Shown: piece by piece, positions 6,036 to 6,079 of the stretch
Position numbering within the stretch: the stretch's first letter is position 1
How the letters are laid out: each line of letters starts with the position of its first letter
Source of the DNA: an uncultured Selenomonas sp.
GTDB lineage: Bacteria; Bacillota; Negativicutes; Selenomonadales; Selenomonadaceae
NCBI GenBank assembly: GCA_905373085.1
Contig: CAJPRR010000133.1
Coordinates: 1 to 6,079, forward strand
Direction: 5' to 3'
DNA length: 6,079 nucleotides
Made by a program: the position numbers and the translations under genes
The notes under the pieces: generated by a model
Told to the model about the DNA's origin: nothing
Database searches by the model: none
The model's input: only the letters and a program-made list of their open reading frames with translations

Positions 6036-6079
6036 AAAAGGCTGTGCATACGTCGGATTCGACGATGCGCAGCCTTTTT
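6035..6079 (+). terminator. Rho-independent terminator closing the three-gene operon, potentially bidirectional
   Basis: Left arm AAAAAGGCTG (6035-6044), T6045, GCAT (6046-6049), bulged A6050 and CGTCG (6051-6055) pair with CGACG (6060-6064), ATGC (6065-6068), G6069 and CAGCCTTTTT (6070-6079). The loop is GATT (6056-6059). That gives 20 paired positions with one G-U wobble and one bulge, ending in a T-run that reaches the window edge. The first base of the left arm is the last base of the regulator's stop codon. The A-run on the left arm becomes a U-run on the opposite strand, so a gene converging from the right could also be terminated here. Confidence 0.92.

Noticed and set aside
1..6079. 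Searched for CRISPR arrays, tRNA/rRNA genes, insertion sequence ends and tandem repeats
   Set aside because: None seen: the window is almost fully coding with uniform codon use and there are no regularly spaced direct repeats.

Overview
The window is GC-rich and coded entirely on the + strand. Gene content points to a Firmicute of the class Negativicutes (Selenomonas or Mitsuokella-like). The reasons are a DynA-type double-headed dynamin, strong GGAGG-type ribosome binding sites, GC-rich codon use, and a lipoprotein/histidine kinase/regulator cluster. The taxonomic call is an inference from style, not a database match.

Layout: (1) 1-3158, the 3' part of a tandem dynamin-like GTPase gene. Its beginning, including the P-loop of the first GTPase head, lies left of the window. 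(2) 3159-3224, a 66-bp gap holding a small palindrome and a strong ribosome binding site but no recognisable terminator or sigma-70 promoter. (3) 3225-6035, three tightly packed genes: a PhnD-like substrate-binding lipoprotein, a NarL-family (HPK7) sensor histidine kinase and a LuxR/NarL-type response regulator. The first two are 1 bp apart and the last two overlap by 1 bp. (4) 6035-6079, a long intrinsic terminator that closes the operon and runs to the window edge.

The three-gene unit most likely works as a three-component sensory system. The lipoprotein would bind a small ligand outside the cytoplasmic membrane and present it to the extracytoplasmic domain of the kinase. The kinase would then phosphorylate, or dephosphorylate, the regulator, which binds DNA through its C-terminal helix-turn-helix. 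No ABC permease or ATPase gene lies between or directly beside these genes within the window, so the binding protein looks repurposed from transport to sensing. The ligand and target genes cannot be read from the sequence. The dynamin gene is a same-strand neighbour that might share transcripts with the unit, but nothing seen here links the functions.
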